Below are positions 8,318-17,933 of a stretch of 64,000 bases of DNA, piece by piece. The position numbers and the translations under genes were made by a program. Every line of letters begins with the position of its first letter. Position 1 is the first letter of the stretch. The notes beneath the pieces are model-generated. The model saw only the letters and a list, made by a program, of their open reading frames with translations, was not told where the DNA came from and did not search any database. This DNA is from CAYWVO01 sp964461835 (lineage in GTDB: Bacteria; Zixibacteria; MSB-5A5; WJJR01; JAJRUJ01), in assembly GCA_964461835.1 (NCBI GenBank), contig CAYWVO010000016.1, positions 1-64,000 of the forward strand. Reading direction: 5' to 3'.

Positions 8318-8883
8318 TCAGCGCCCGGGTCGCCAAAAAGTACGGCACCGCTCTCTTCCAGGTTGCTCGGAAGGCCAATCAGATCGAGGAAATCTTCGAT
8401 GATCTGCGGGGGATTCAGGAGTATGTCCAGTCCGATGATTCGTTCATCCAATTTATTCGCGCACCGCAAGTACCCGATGCCGACAAGGAGGCCTTAGTCA
8501 AGGCCGCCTTTGGCGATCGGGTCTCGCGTCCGGTGTATGAATTCCTGGTCGTGCTTAATGAGAAACGACGATTACCAATGATTGAGGATATCGTTGAGTA
8601 CTTCGAGGGCCTCTACCTCGACGAAATCGGCGTGGTTAAAGCGGTTATTACTACTGCGGTTCCCCTGACCAGCGAATTGTCGGATAAGCTCACGGCGAAC
8701 CTGGAATCCCTGACCGGCAAAACGGTGCGCACGGTCACCAAAGTAGACCCCGGAATCATCGGCGGTGTGGTTGTCATACTGCACAACAAAGTCATTGACC
8801 GGAGCATTCGCTACCAAATGCAGCAACTGAAAGAACGGCTGATGGCTTTGAAAGTGTTTCAGGACGTGGCGCACGTGAGATAG
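8314..8883 (+). CDS. atpH: ATP synthase F1 subunit delta
   Basis: This 189-residue protein begins with the OSCP/delta helix bundle (YGTALFQVARKANQIEEIFDDL). It ends with the conserved VDPGIIGGVVVILHNKVIDRSIRYQMQQL signature. It joins the b stalk to the top of the alpha3beta3 hexamer. It overlaps atpF by four bases, and atpA follows after 19 bp. Confidence 0.95.
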   Translation: MISARVAKKYGTALFQVARKANQIEEIFDDLRGIQEYVQSDDSFIQFIRAPQVPDADKEALVKAAFGDRVSRPVYEFLVVLNEKRRLPMIEDIVEYFEGLYLDEIGVVKAVITTAVPLTSELSDKLTANLESLTGKTVRTVTKVDPGIIGGVVVILHNKVIDRSIRYQMQQLKERLMALKVFQDVAHVR

Positions 8884-8902
8884 TCTTGTTGAGGAGTCGA
8901 AC

Positions 8903-10423
8903 ATGGCGTTAAAACCCGAAGAAGTCTCCTCGGTCATCGCCCAGGAGATTACCAAATATGAATCCAAGCTCCAGATGGAGTCGGTGGGCACGGTACTGCA
9001 AGTGGGCGACGGGATTGCCCGCGTCTGGGGGTTGGAAGATGCGATGATGTCCGAGCTGGTGACCTTTCCCGGCGATATCATGGGACTGATCCTCAACTTG
9101 GAAGAGGACAATGTGGGGTGTGCCGTTTTCGGCTCGGATACGGGAATTAAAGAAGGTGACCCGGTGCGCCGGACCGGCCGCGTTTCCTCCGTCCCCGTGG
9201 GTGATGCCCTGATCGGACGGGTGGTCAATCCTCTGGGGCAACCGCTGGACGGCGGTGGCCCGATTGCCACGGACAAATTGCGGCCATTGGAGCAGATTCC
9301 GCCCAGCGTGGTCGAACGGCAGCCGGTGAAAGAGCCGGTGCAGACCGGGCTGAAAGCGATTGACTCGATGATTCCGATCGGTCGGGGACAGCGTGAGTTG
9401 ATCATTGGTGACCGGCAGACCGGTAAGACGGCGATCGTGGTGGACACGATCATCAATCAGAAAAAGACCGACGTCTACTGCATTTACGTCACGATCGGGC
9501 AGAAATCCTCGACCGTAGCCCAGGTGGTGGAGACGCTCAAGCAACATGGAGCCATGGATTATACCACGGTGGTGGTTGCCTCGGCGACCGATCCCGCACC
9601 AATGCAATATATTGCACCATACGCCGGCTGTGCCATTGGTGAGGAATTCTTATACAACGGGCGACACGTCGTGGTCATTTACGATGACTTGACCAAGCAG
9701 GCCCAGGCCTATCGGCAGATGTCGTTGTTGTTGCGGCGCCCACCGGGACGCGAAGCGTATCCCGGGGACGTCTTCTATCTGCACTCCCGCTTGCTGGAAC
9801 GGGCGGCGAAACTGCGCGATGATCTTGGAGGCGGTTCTTTAACGGCGCTGCCGATCATCGAAACCCAAGCCGGTGACGTGACTGCCTACATTCCGACCAA
9901 CGTAATTTCGATTACCGACGGACAGATCTTCCTGGAAGGCGATTTGTTCTATGCCGGTATTCGCCCGGCGATTAACGTCGGTATTTCGGTCTCGCGTGTG
10001 GGTGGGAATGCCCAGACCAGGGCGATGAAAAAAATCGCCGGTTCCCTGCGGCTGGACCTGGCGCAGTATCGAGAGTTGGCGGCGTTCGCCCAGTTTGGGT
10101 CTGACCTGGACGAGGCCACGCAACGGCAATTGACCCGCGGCGAGCGCATGGTGGAGATTCTTAAACAGGATCAGTATGTCCCGATGTCCCTTGAAAAACA
10201 GGTAATGATTATTTTCGTAGGGACACAGGGGATTCTGGATGATCTCCCGCTGGAGCATGTCAACGAATTCGAGCAAAAACTATTTGAGTTCATGGAGAAA
10301 GAATACCCTGACGTGGGCCATGAGATCGCGCAGAAGAAGGTACTGGAAGACAGCGTCGCCGACAAGTTGAAAGAAGCGGCGCAGAAGTTCAAAGAACAAT
10401 TTAAGGCCGACAAGGGGATTTAA
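8903..10423 (+). CDS. atpA: ATP synthase F1 subunit alpha
   Basis: This 506-residue subunit has all family signatures: the GDRQTGKT P-loop (about residues 170-177), the glycine-rich GRVVNPLGQPLDGGGP segment, and the PAINVGISVSRVGGNAQ ATPase alpha/beta motif near residue 355-370. The start has a good GAGGAG ribosome site. Length and order (delta-alpha-gamma-beta-epsilon) are as usual for a bacterial atp operon. Confidence 0.98.
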   Translation: MALKPEEVSSVIAQEITKYESKLQMESVGTVLQVGDGIARVWGLEDAMMSELVTFPGDIMGLILNLEEDNVGCAVFGSDTGIKEGDPVRRTGRVSSVPVGDALIGRVVNPLGQPLDGGGPIATDKLRPLEQIPPSVVERQPVKEPVQTGLKAIDSMIPIGRGQRELIIGDRQTGKTAIVVDTIINQKKTDVYCIYVTIGQKSSTVAQVVETLKQHGAMDYTTVVVASATDPAPMQYIAPYAGCAIGEEFLYNGRHVVVIYDDLTKQAQAYRQMSLLLRRPPGREAYPGDVFYLHSRLLERAAKLRDDLGGGSLTALPIIETQAGDVTAYIPTNVISITDGQIFLEGDLFYAGIRPAINVGISVSRVGGNAQTRAMKKIAGSLRLDLAQYRELAAFAQFGSDLDEATQRQLTRGERMVEILKQDQYVPMSLEKQVMIIFVGTQGILDDLPLEHVNEFEQKLFEFMEKEYPDVGHEIAQKKVLEDSVADKLKEAAQKFKEQFKADKGI

Positions 10424-10462
10424 AGCTGCTGAAGGTTATCGGCAGATAGGATAAACGGTCGT

Positions 10463-11320
10463 ATGGCCACCTTGCGAGATATCAACCGGCGGATTCGGTC
10501 GGTACGCAATACTCGGCAGATCACGCGGGCAATGGAAATGGTCTCCGCGGCGAAGCTGCGCCGGGCACAGAACCGCGTAGAACGGGCGCGTCCATACACG
10601 GATAAAATGAAATTGATTCTCGATAACTTATCCGCTGCCTCAGGTACGGTGCGCCATCCGTTTTTTGAAAAACGCGAAGTCAACAACACGACACTGACCG
10701 TGGTGACTTCTGATCGCGGGTTCTGCGGATCGTTTAATGCCAACCTGCTGCGCCGGGCAGTGAAAATGGTGCAGGAATACGATCCGGGCAGCATTGAGGT
10801 TGTTTGCGTGGGGAAAAAGGCGGCTGATTTCGCGAAAAAACGCAACTGGGACGTCATCTTCTCGCAGACTGACTATGGCGGCAATATGGACTTAGCCCAA
10901 GTGCGGCATCTGTCCAATACCCTGACCAATCGGTTTCTCAGCGGCGAAACAGATGAGGTGTATCTGCTGTATTCCCGCTTTGAAAGCATGACTCGCCACG
11001 TGCCGACTGTTGAACGGTTTCTCAATATCGAACAACCCGGTGAGGATGTCCGCGGACGCGAGGTGGGCTATATTTTTGAGCCCGATCCGGCAGCGATTTA
11101 CGACGAATTGATGCCGCGTTACGCGATGATGAAGGTGCAGATGGCGCTGGCCGAATCCTTCGCTTCCGAACATGCGGCGCGCATGATTGCGATGAGTGCA
11201 GCAACCAAGAACGCCGGCGAGATGATTGATCACTTGATTCTGGTGCGCAACAAAGCCCGTCAGGCCGCGATTACCAAAGAATTGTTGGATATCGTCGGTG
11301 GGGCCGAGGCGCTGGGATAG
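10463..11320 (+). CDS. atpG: ATP synthase F1 subunit gamma
   Basis: This 285-residue central stalk subunit starts with ATLRDINRRIRSVRNTRQIT and contains MVSAAKLRRAQ. It ends with MSAATKNAGEMI and RNKARQAAITKEL in the C-terminal rotor helix. All are standard gamma signatures. It lies 39 bp after atpA and 33 bp before atpD. Confidence 0.97.
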   Translation: MATLRDINRRIRSVRNTRQITRAMEMVSAAKLRRAQNRVERARPYTDKMKLILDNLSAASGTVRHPFFEKREVNNTTLTVVTSDRGFCGSFNANLLRRAVKMVQEYDPGSIEVVCVGKKAADFAKKRNWDVIFSQTDYGGNMDLAQVRHLSNTLTNRFLSGETDEVYLLYSRFESMTRHVPTVERFLNIEQPGEDVRGREVGYIFEPDPAAIYDELMPRYAMMKVQMALAESFASEHAARMIAMSAATKNAGEMIDHLILVRNKARQAAITKELLDIVGGAEALG

Positions 11321-11353
11321 AAAAAAATACTCGGAAATACTGAGAGGGAGTCC

Positions 11354-12771
<1,418 letters not shown>

Positions 12772-12772
<1 letters not shown>

Positions 12773-13194
12773 TGCCCACGTTCTTGCTCTCGATCGTCAC
12801 GCCGGAACACACCCTGATGGAAGAGGAGGTCGAATCCATCATGGTCCCGGGGGCGCTGGGATATTTGGGCGTGCTGGCCAACCATGCCCCGCTGATCACA
12901 CCGATTACGCCTGGCAAACTGGTTGTCCGCAAGAGTGAAACAACCGAAATAATCATGGCCGTCTCCGGCGGATTCCTGGAGGTTTCGAACAATCGAGCCA
13001 CCGTCCTGGCCGATGCAGTGGAATACGCCGACGAGATTGATATTGAGCGAGCCAAGGCAGCCCTCGAGCGCGCCCGCAGCCGGTTACAGGAGAAGCCCGA
13101 GGGGTTTGACATGGATCGGGCCATCGGTTCGCTGGTGCGAGCGGAGAACCGGTTGAAAATCTATGAGAGCGTCGCGGTCGAGCGCCGTGCATAA
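12772..13194 (+). CDS. atpC: ATP synthase F1 subunit epsilon
   Basis: This 140-residue protein has the N-terminal beta-sandwich (LSIVTPEHTLMEEEVESIMVPGALG...NHAPLITPITPG). The C-terminal helical hairpin (from about residue 88, IDIERAKAALERARSRLQ) can inhibit ATP hydrolysis in other species. It is the last gene of the operon. No clear terminator follows before the promoter-like element at 13198. Confidence 0.95.
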
Positions 13195-13197
13195 TCC

Positions 13198-13226
13198 TTG
13201 ACACGGTTGTCTCTACCTGTTATCCC
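13198..13226 (+). promoter_or_regulatory. possible promoter for the cyclophilin gene
   Basis: TTGACA (13198-13203) is followed after 17 bp by TATCCC (13221-13226). The -35 is perfect but the -10 is weak. Confidence 0.35.
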
Positions 13227-13290
13227 GTCTTCCGTAGTACACGGGTGAAACGAAATGGTAGATAATCATTGGCGAACACAGGAGTTACGT

Positions 13291-13980
13291 ATGTTCAACA
13301 AAACAGTCCCGGTTTTCCTCGTCCTGGCACTGCTCGTTGCGCTGGTCATTGGGTGTGGTCAGCAGGAGCAAGCCACGCACGAGGAAACCGCCATGGAAGA
13401 GGCCGGAGAACAACCCGAAGAAACTACCCCGAAATATCCGAGTACCGCCGGACTGACCCACGCCGGGGTGGACTCCGTGGAAATTGAAGAGGGCACCAAG
13501 CCGCGAGTTCATATTGAATCGACGTTTGGTCCTATGACGGTTGAGCTGTGGCCGGACGTTGCGCCGTTGCACTGTAAAAATTTCATTTACCTGACCAAAA
13601 ATGGCCTGTATGATTCTCTGGCCGTGTTCCGCTTGATCCCCGACTTTATGTTCCAATCCGGTTGTCATAAGGGTGACGGAACGGGTAACCCCGGTTACAC
13701 AATTGAGGCGGAATTTAATGATCGGCTACACGAGAAAGGCACGCTCTCGATGGCGCGCAGCGCCGATCCCAACTCCGCGGGATCGCAGTTCTTCGTTTGT
13801 CTGGCCAGGGTGCCCCATCTGGACGGCCAGTACACCGCTTTTGGACAAGTGGTTGAGGGCATGGAGGTTCTGGACGAATTCAACGCCGTAGGGGTACAGC
13901 CCAACATGGCACGCGGCGGGGAAGAATCCCAGCCCGTTGAACCGATCTGGATCAAAGTCTCCTTAGAAGAAGAGGAATAA
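13291..13980 (+). CDS. cyclophilin-type peptidyl-prolyl cis-trans isomerase, lipoprotein
   Basis: The lipoprotein signal ends in LVIGC, followed by a Gln/Glu-rich linker (to about residue 55). A compact cyclophilin domain then carries FGPMTVELWPDVAPLHCKNF, FRLIPDFMFQSG, and the ADPNSAGSQFFVCL active-site stretch. It should catalyse proline isomerisation in the periplasm, tethered to a membrane. The ATG at 13291 (229 aa) is chosen over 13255 because it has an AGGAG site and begins the signal peptide. Confidence 0.92.
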   Translation: MFNKTVPVFLVLALLVALVIGCGQQEQATHEETAMEEAGEQPEETTPKYPSTAGLTHAGVDSVEIEEGTKPRVHIESTFGPMTVELWPDVAPLHCKNFIYLTKNGLYDSLAVFRLIPDFMFQSGCHKGDGTGNPGYTIEAEFNDRLHEKGTLSMARSADPNSAGSQFFVCLARVPHLDGQYTAFGQVVEGMEVLDEFNAVGVQPNMARGGEESQPVEPIWIKVSLEEEE

Positions 13981-14026
13981 GTGGTTGTTTTCACCATAAC
14001 TGCGTGAGTACAATCCACGTATATAC

Positions 14027-14054
14027 AGGGCGGGGTAACAATCCCCGCCCTTTG
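14027..14054 (+). terminator. terminator after the cyclophilin gene
   Basis: A 9-bp stem, AGGGCGGGG (14027-14035) with CCCCGCCCT (14043-14051), has a 7-nt loop and is followed by TTGCTTTGG. The T-run is imperfect. Confidence 0.65.
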
Positions 14055-14080
14055 CTTTGGTAAGAAGCTGGTAGAACACT

Positions 14081-15235
14081 GTGCAACGTTCCCTGCTGAT
14101 ACTTGGCTCGACCGGTTCGATCGGAGAAAATGTGCTTAATATTGTGCGGGCACATCCTGACCGGTTGCGCGTAATTGGCCTGGCGGCGCACTCGAACGCT
14201 GAACGGTTGGCCGAACAGGCACAAGAGTTTGAGCCGCCAGTGGTTGCCTTGGCCAATGAGAATTGGGTGCCAAAGTTTCGGGAGTGTTGTAGGTCATTTG
14301 AGGGGGAAATTCTCTCCGGCCATTCGGCGCTGACAGAAATGTCGGCACATCCCGCGGCCGATACCGTGGTAGTCGCCGTGGTGGGCTCGGCCGGCTACGA
14401 GCCAACACTGGCGGCGATTAAAGCCGGCAAACGCATATGCCTGGCGAATAAGGAGACTTTAGTTGTGGCCGGATCCCTGGTGATGAAGGCCGCGAGAGAG
14501 GCCAACGTTGATATTCTCCCGATCGACTCTGAACATTCGGCGATTTTTCAATGTTTGCACGGGGGGCGGGAGTCGGAGGTTAAGAAACTCATTCTCACCG
14601 GATCGGGCGGGCCGTTTCGGATGCGTCCCATCGACACATTCGACACGATTACCAATGCAGAAGCCCTCGCGCATCCCAATTGGGATATGGGCGCGAAAAT
14701 TACCATCGATTCCGCCACTATGATGAACAAGGCCTTCGAGATCATCGAGGCGGTCTGGCTGTTTGGTATTCCTCCCGAACGAATTCAAGTGGTGATCCAC
14801 CCGCAATCCATTGTGCACTCAGCGGTTGAGTTTGCCGACGGCTCAGTGATTGCGCAAATGGGAATCCCGGATATGCGGCTGCCCATTCAATATGCGTTGC
14901 TCTATCCTCAACGGTTACCGGTCCCCCAACCGGAGTTTGATCTCACCGAACATGCTGAACTGACGTTCCTGGAACCAGATGACCGGCGGTTTCCTGCGCT
15001 CGCGTTGGCACGGGAGATCGTGACCAACGGGCAGACATATCCGGCGGTCTTTAACGCCGCCGATGAGGCGGCGGTCGAATTATTCCTTGCCGAGCATATC
15101 GCATTTCCCGATATCGTTCGTTTAATAGAGGGAGCGCTCCAGGCGCATGATCCGTGCCCCGCGCCAACGTTAGATGATTTGAATGAGACGGGTAAATGGG
15201 CGCAGGATTGGGTGTATCGGCAAGCAGGGAAATAA
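14081..15235 (+). CDS. dxr: 1-deoxy-D-xylulose 5-phosphate reductoisomerase
   Basis: This 384-residue NADPH enzyme makes MEP in the non-mevalonate isoprenoid pathway. It has the N-terminal LGSTGSIGENVLNIV NADPH fold, LANKETLVVAG, and the metal/substrate residues in PIDSEHSAIFQ. The flexible loop LTGSGGPFR and the CATIDSATMMNK-like stretch (TIDSATMMNKAFEIIEA) are also present. The start codon is GTG. It heads a dxr-rseP-lepB gene row, a common pairing. Confidence 0.97.
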   Translation: MQRSLLILGSTGSIGENVLNIVRAHPDRLRVIGLAAHSNAERLAEQAQEFEPPVVALANENWVPKFRECCRSFEGEILSGHSALTEMSAHPAADTVVVAVVGSAGYEPTLAAIKAGKRICLANKETLVVAGSLVMKAAREANVDILPIDSEHSAIFQCLHGGRESEVKKLILTGSGGPFRMRPIDTFDTITNAEALAHPNWDMGAKITIDSATMMNKAFEIIEAVWLFGIPPERIQVVIHPQSIVHSAVEFADGSVIAQMGIPDMRLPIQYALLYPQRLPVPQPEFDLTEHAELTFLEPDDRRFPALALAREIVTNGQTYPAVFNAADEAAVELFLAEHIAFPDIVRLIEGALQAHDPCPAPTLDDLNETGKWAQDWVYRQAGK

Positions 15236-15301
15236 GCCAATACCTCGCCACGTGGCTCGTACCCACTGGGAGCCGATAATGGTAACGAGGGCATTCAGCA
15301 G

Positions 15302-16357
15302 ATGATTACTACAATTTTGGCGGCGGTTTTTGTTCTGGGCATTTTGATCTTTGTCCATGAACTGGGTCATTTTCTGGTGGCCAAGCGGGTGGGTATCCGT
15401 GTCGAGCGGTTTTCGCTTGGTTTTCCACCCAAGATGATCGGGAAAAAGATCGGCGATACGGAGTACTGTATCTCCTGGATACCGCTCGGCGGCTATGTGA
15501 AAATGGCCGGAGAGGTGCCGGATGAGGAGCATGTAACCGGTGCACCGGACGAGTTTATGTCCAAAACCCGCGCGCAGCGTGCCGCGGTTGTGTTTGCGGG
15601 GCCGTTTGCGAATATCGTGACAGCGATTGTGATTGGCTGGGCCATGATCTCAATCCAGGGTATCCCCACGACCGACCCGGATAACGTTGTCGTAGGGGCA
15701 GTAATGAGCGGTGGGCCGGCGGATGAGTTGGGTCTCCAGCAAGGGGATATTATCCTCTCGGTTAACGATACGCCGGTGGAATCGTTTCAAGAGATGGCCT
15801 CTCAGATTCACGATCTGCCGGGCGATTCGGTGTATATGACCTGGGAGCGGGACGGAAAAACGATGTCCAGCTGGACGGTGGCTGAGGATACGGTGGTGCT
15901 TAATGTCCAGGGTGAGGAAGTCCGCCAGGGTAGAATTGGTATTGGCCAGGATTGGGAATATGTCAAGAAAGGTGTGTTTGCCTCGGCCTGGCTTGCTGTT
16001 GAGCAGACCTGGGCGATGGGCACTGCAATCATCAAATTCTTGTGGCAATTAATCACTTTTCAGATTTCGCTGAAAATGATCGGTGGGCCGGTATTTATTG
16101 CGAAGATGGCCGGGGACGCGGCACGGGCGGGAGTTGCCAGTTTAATGTATCTGGTTGTTTTTCTTTCGGTCAATCTGGCCATTGTCAATCTCCTGCCGAT
16201 CCCCGTTTTGGATGGCGGTCACCTGCTGTTTTTGGGGATTGAGAAAGTCCGGGGTAAGTCATTGAGTTTAAAACAACGGGCTATTGCCCAGCAGATTGGG
16301 TTGATTTTCCTCTTGGCCTTTATCACCTTAATTACCTATCAGGATATCCTGCGGTAG
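15302..16357 (+). CDS. rseP: RseP-type site-2 intramembrane zinc metalloprotease
   Basis: This 351-residue protein begins with a membrane helix that carries the zinc motif HELGH (about residues 19-23). One PDZ domain lies about residues 125-195 (AVMSGGPADELGLQQGDIILSVN). The third zinc ligand is in the C-terminal NLLPIPVLDGGHLLF. It cleaves membrane-spanning substrates such as anti-sigma factors or signal-peptide remnants. A single PDZ domain, not two as in E. coli, is normal outside proteobacteria. Confidence 0.95.
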   Translation: MITTILAAVFVLGILIFVHELGHFLVAKRVGIRVERFSLGFPPKMIGKKIGDTEYCISWIPLGGYVKMAGEVPDEEHVTGAPDEFMSKTRAQRAAVVFAGPFANIVTAIVIGWAMISIQGIPTTDPDNVVVGAVMSGGPADELGLQQGDIILSVNDTPVESFQEMASQIHDLPGDSVYMTWERDGKTMSSWTVAEDTVVLNVQGEEVRQGRIGIGQDWEYVKKGVFASAWLAVEQTWAMGTAIIKFLWQLITFQISLKMIGGPVFIAKMAGDAARAGVASLMYLVVFLSVNLAIVNLLPIPVLDGGHLLFLGIEKVRGKSLSLKQRAIAQQIGLIFLLAFITLITYQDILR

Positions 16358-16436
16358 GATCGTCGCAGCGGGCAACTGCTATGAAACCATCAGGTAAGGT
16401 TAGAGTATACGAGTAGGAGATATTCATCAGGGGAAT

Positions 16437-17171
16437 ATGAGCATGGCACGCAAAGGCAGTCGGAAACGTCCTCGGCAAAAACGCAGCCCGCAGCAGACTC
16501 TGTGGGAATACGTCAAGTCATTTGGCATCGCCTTTATTCTGGCGTTTGCGATCAAGACCTCAATCGTCGAGGCGTATAAAATCCCCAGCAAGTCGATGGA
16601 AGATACCTTGTTGGTCGGGGACTTTCTCCTGGCTAACAAGTTTCTTTATGGTTCCCGCCTGCCGTTAATCGGCGTGCGGATGCCGGCACTCCGTGATCCG
16701 GAACCGGGGGATATCGTTATCTTCAAATTCCCTCGTGATGGTAAGACGAACTACATCAAACGCTGTGTCGCCGTCGGTGGTCAGACCGTGGAAATCCGCA
16801 ACAAAGTCCTGTACGTTGACGGCAAACGTTTCGATAATCCCGAATCCATAAAGTTCGAGGACCCCGGTCATATCGCGCCGGCACCGCAGTCACCCCGGCA
16901 TAATTTCGGGCCGGTACGGGTCCCTCCCGATCACTTTTTCATGATGGGCGACAATCGAGATAGTTCATACGATTCGCGATTCTGGGGGCCGGTGCACCGG
17001 AAATTTATTCTGGGACGTGCCATGGTGATCCACTGGTCATGGGGGACCGATCCCGATGCCCCGGAGTGGGAGTGGAGTAATCCGGTCTCGGTCGCCCGGG
17101 CAGTGTTGTACAATACCCTGCATTTCGTCGATCGAGTCCGCTGGCATCGTTTTGGCAAAGTAATCAACTGA
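16437..17171 (+). CDS. lepB: signal peptidase I
   Basis: A basic N-terminus (KGSRKRPRQKRSPQQ) precedes one membrane helix. The catalytic serine is in IPSKSMEDTLLVGDFL (about residue 45), and the lysine base is in FPRDGKTNYIKRCVAVGG. Box E MGDNRDSSYDSRFWGPV follows. The 244-residue protein removes signal peptides from secreted proteins. An ATG three codons in (16443) is possible. A strong terminator follows. Confidence 0.96.
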   Translation: MSMARKGSRKRPRQKRSPQQTLWEYVKSFGIAFILAFAIKTSIVEAYKIPSKSMEDTLLVGDFLLANKFLYGSRLPLIGVRMPALRDPEPGDIVIFKFPRDGKTNYIKRCVAVGGQTVEIRNKVLYVDGKRFDNPESIKFEDPGHIAPAPQSPRHNFGPVRVPPDHFFMMGDNRDSSYDSRFWGPVHRKFILGRAMVIHWSWGTDPDAPEWEWSNPVSVARAVLYNTLHFVDRVRWHRFGKVIN

Positions 17172-17199
17172 GCGCATAACCGATAACTCACTTACAATA

Positions 17200-17230
17200 G
17201 CCGCCGGCCCCGTTTGCCGGCGGCGTTTTT
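17200..17230 (+). terminator. intrinsic terminator after lepB
   Basis: A 9-bp stem, GCCGCCGGC (17200-17208) with GCCGGCGGC (17216-17224), has a 7-nt loop and is followed by GTTTTT. Confidence 0.9.
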
Positions 17231-17368
17231 GTAAATTATTAGGATCTGACTAATAGTTTCCCCAAAGTGATTTTGCCGTTTTTGCTCGAAGTAACCAGGC
17301 CAGGCGCCGATAAGGCAAGTAAGCGCGGAAGATAGTCTTATAGCATAGACTACGGTCAGGAGTGAATT

Positions 17369-17908
17369 GTGAATCCAACCCAGAGTGAATGTCGGGTATT
17401 TGTCCCGACGCCGTTCGGTCATGGCTATTGGAAAACGTATCTTGTGTATGCGGCGTTCCTGATTGTTCCACTTCTGATAATGGCCGTAGTTACGGTACAA
17501 CCTCCGGCGCATGCCGGTGGGTTGCGCCCGACCTGGTTCATAGCGTTGCTGGCGACCCTATGGTCGGGGATGAGCGTCGCAGTGTTCCGAATGCTGGTCC
17601 GGCACCGGTACGCCACTACTATTTCGCTGACTGCCCGGGAAGTGCGTTACAGCGCACCGCCGATCGGCATCATTCCGGCAAAAGAAATCACTGCACGTTA
17701 CAACGACATTATCAGCATCGCCCCGATACATTCACATCAGCCTGATTTAATTCTCGTGCGAACAACATCAGGCGTGTTCACCTTCGACCGCCGTACGATG
17801 GCTGAGCTTTCCACGCTGGGGGCGACTGGTTTGGCGAAGCGTGCAGCACAGTCGTCTGATCTTTGCCGGGAATTAGAGAGACGAATCCGGCAGCGGGAAA
17901 GGTCCTAG
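17369..17908 (+). CDS. two-helix membrane protein of unknown function (PH-like?)
   Basis: This 179-residue protein has a GTG start after CAGGAG. Two hydrophobic segments (about residues 26-46 and 55-74) are followed by a soluble ~100-residue domain of alternating strands (TISLTAREVRYSAPP, DIISIAPIHSH, LILVRTTSGVFTFDRR) and a charged terminal helix. The layout resembles bacterial membrane-anchored PH-like proteins (YdbS-like), but no motif settles this. Its 3' end faces the lyase gene 25 bp away. Confidence 0.6.
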   Translation: MNPTQSECRVFVPTPFGHGYWKTYLVYAAFLIVPLLIMAVVTVQPPAHAGGLRPTWFIALLATLWSGMSVAVFRMLVRHRYATTISLTAREVRYSAPPIGIIPAKEITARYNDIISIAPIHSHQPDLILVRTTSGVFTFDRRTMAELSTLGATGLAKRAAQSSDLCRELERRIRQRERS

Positions 17909-17933
17909 CCTGAGATAGCGTTAGGCAGGACGC

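Noticed and set aside
8572..9456. 294-residue minus-strand frame over atpH/atpA
   Set aside because: Antisense shadow of two conserved ATP synthase genes.
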